Assembly (NCBI GenBank): GCA_943845485.1
Contig: CALTNV010000136.1
Location: forward strand, 1-15,549
Direction of reading: 5' to 3'
Origin: an uncultured Flavobacteriales bacterium
GTDB lineage: Bacteria > Bacteroidota > Bacteroidia > Flavobacteriales > CALTNV01
Length of the DNA: 15,549 bases
This document shows positions 14,679 through 15,549 of the stretch, in pieces (position 1 is the first letter of the stretch; each line of letters starts with the position of its first letter). The position numbers were made by a program, and so were the translations under genes. Below the pieces are notes generated by a model that searched no databases, was not told where the DNA came from, and was given only the letters and a program-made list of their open reading frames with translations.

Positions 14679-15549
14679 ATGGATGATAAGTTAAGAAAAG
14701 TAATTGTAACAGGAGGACTAGGTTATATTGGAGCCCATACTGTAGTGTCTTTAATAGAAAAAGGTTACACTCCTATTATTGTTGACAACTGCTCAAATAG
14801 TTCAAGCAAGGTTCTTCAACAACTAGAAAAATTGACTTCTACAAAAATCATCTATTACAAACTAGATTGTACAGATGAAAAAGAATTTACAAAAGTATTT
14901 ATAAATGAAAGTGACATATATGGCGTTATTCATTTTGCAGCAAATAAATCAGTTGGAGAATCAGTAAAAAACCCAACGAAATCATTTGAAAATAACATTG
15001 GTAGTTTAATAACTTTAGTCAAACTAATGAAAGCATATAATGTTAAAAATATTGTTTTCTCATCTTCTTGCACTGTATATGGAGAACCTGATATTTTACC
15101 TGTTACAGAAAAATCTACAATCAAAAGAGCATCTTCGCCTTATGGATATACAAAACAAGTTTGTGAAGAGTTATTAAAAAATGAATCAACTATTGGTAAT
15201 ATAAACGCGATTAACTTAAGATATTTTAATCCTATTGGAGCTCATCAATCTGGATTAATTGGGGAATTACCTTTTGGCAAACCTAATAATTTAATACCAT
15301 TTATTGGAAAAGTTGCCAACAAGCAACTAGATAAATTAGTTGTTTTTGGCGATAACTATAATACCCCAGACGGAACTTGTGTTAGAGATTATATTCATGT
15401 AATGGATTTAGCTGAAGCTCACTTAAAATCACTTGAGTATATTGAGAATAAAAATATTAATTATGATGTATTTAACATAGGATTAGGAAAAGGATATAGT
15501 GTATTAGAGTGTATTAAATCCTTTGAAAAAAACAACCTTTTAAAGATAC
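14679..15549 (+). CDS. galE: UDP-glucose 4-epimerase, 3' end beyond the window
   Basis: An open frame runs from ATG 14679 to the right edge (290 codons of about 340). GalE interconverts UDP-glucose and UDP-galactose, feeding galactose use and surface polysaccharide synthesis. The Rossmann motif GGLGYIG is at 12-18. FAANKSVGES follows (about 87-95), then the SSSCTVYGEP active-site Ser region and the catalytic YGYTK (Tyr155, Lys159). RYFNPIGAH, a substrate-binding NNLIPFIG block and GTCVRDYIHVMDLAEAH (about 232-248) are all family hallmarks. A GTG immediately before the ATG is in frame but adds nothing conserved. I see no TAnnTTTG promoter in the 35-bp gap to divergent uvrC; a promoter inside the uvrC 5' end is possible. 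Confidence 0.95.
   Translation, partial: MDDKLRKVIVTGGLGYIGAHTVVSLIEKGYTPIIVDNCSNSSSKVLQQLEKLTSTKIIYYKLDCTDEKEFTKVFINESDIYGVIHFAANKSVGESVKNPTKSFENNIGSLITLVKLMKAYNVKNIVFSSSCTVYGEPDILPVTEKSTIKRASSPYGYTKQVCEELLKNESTIGNINAINLRYFNPIGAHQSGLIGELPFGKPNNLIPFIGKVANKQLDKLVVFGDNYNTPDGTCVRDYIHVMDLAEAHLKSLEYIENKNINYDVFNIGLGKGYSVLECIKSFEKNNLLKI

Noticed and set aside
14930..15124. Open frame on the minus strand inside galE
   Set aside because: Antisense to the intact galE frame; no independent support.
1..15549. CRISPR array, insertion sequence, prophage, toxin-antitoxin or defence island
   Set aside because: No regularly spaced direct repeats, transposase, integrase or defence-type protein is present. 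Gene content is core housekeeping.

Overview
The window looks like a piece of core chromosome from a low-GC member of the Bacteroidota, most probably a Flavobacteriales species. Four things point there: GldB and GldC, gliding-motility proteins typical of that group; perfect Bacteroidota-type promoter boxes (TTTG / TAnnTTTG) upstream of several units; a short adenylate kinase without a LID domain; and PorT-like outer-membrane and DUF349 proteins. Shine-Dalgarno sequences are essentially absent and intergenic DNA is very A+T rich.

Layout, left to right. The 5' end of a 16S rRNA gene lies on the minus strand at the left edge, with its leader (a boxA-like motif) and a strong promoter. After about 190 bp of AT-rich spacer comes a small XRE-type regulator (+). 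It converges on the minus-strand operon gldB-gldC-rsgA, and a 16-bp perfect stem covers both stop codons. Divergent from gldB is a plus-strand pair, an outer-membrane beta-barrel protein and nadE, which ends at a second palindromic terminator. Next, on the minus strand, is a large lipoprotein cytochrome with eight CXXCH haem motifs and HEAT/TPR-like C-terminal repeats. Its start codon lies inside a near-perfect 66-bp palindrome.

Upstream of it, on the same strand, is a compact operon read as hpt-adk-obgE-hemJ-(84-aa unknown). It has a clear promoter at its head and a hairpin terminator at its tail. hpt is split: two frames of an otherwise intact hypoxanthine phosphoribosyltransferase meet exactly at an A AAA AAG slippery heptamer followed at once by a stop codon. 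Divergent from hpt, a plus-strand pair encodes a DUF349 coiled-coil protein and an extended SDR epimerase/reductase. The latter gene contains a 15-bp perfect hairpin inside its coding sequence. It overlaps the convergent uvrC tail-to-tail by 4 bp. The window ends inside a plus-strand galE.

The genes are mostly housekeeping: ribosome assembly (rsgA, obgE), purine salvage and nucleotide balance (hpt, adk), NAD synthesis (nadE), haem synthesis (hemJ), DNA repair (uvrC) and sugar-nucleotide metabolism (galE). The envelope and motility proteins are GldB, GldC, the OMP and the cytochrome. I see no CRISPR array, prophage, insertion sequence or defence island, and no convincing new multi-gene system. 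The items most worth a second look are the hpt frameshift site, the palindrome over the cytochrome start, the hairpin within the epimerase gene, and the multihaem-HEAT-TPR protein.
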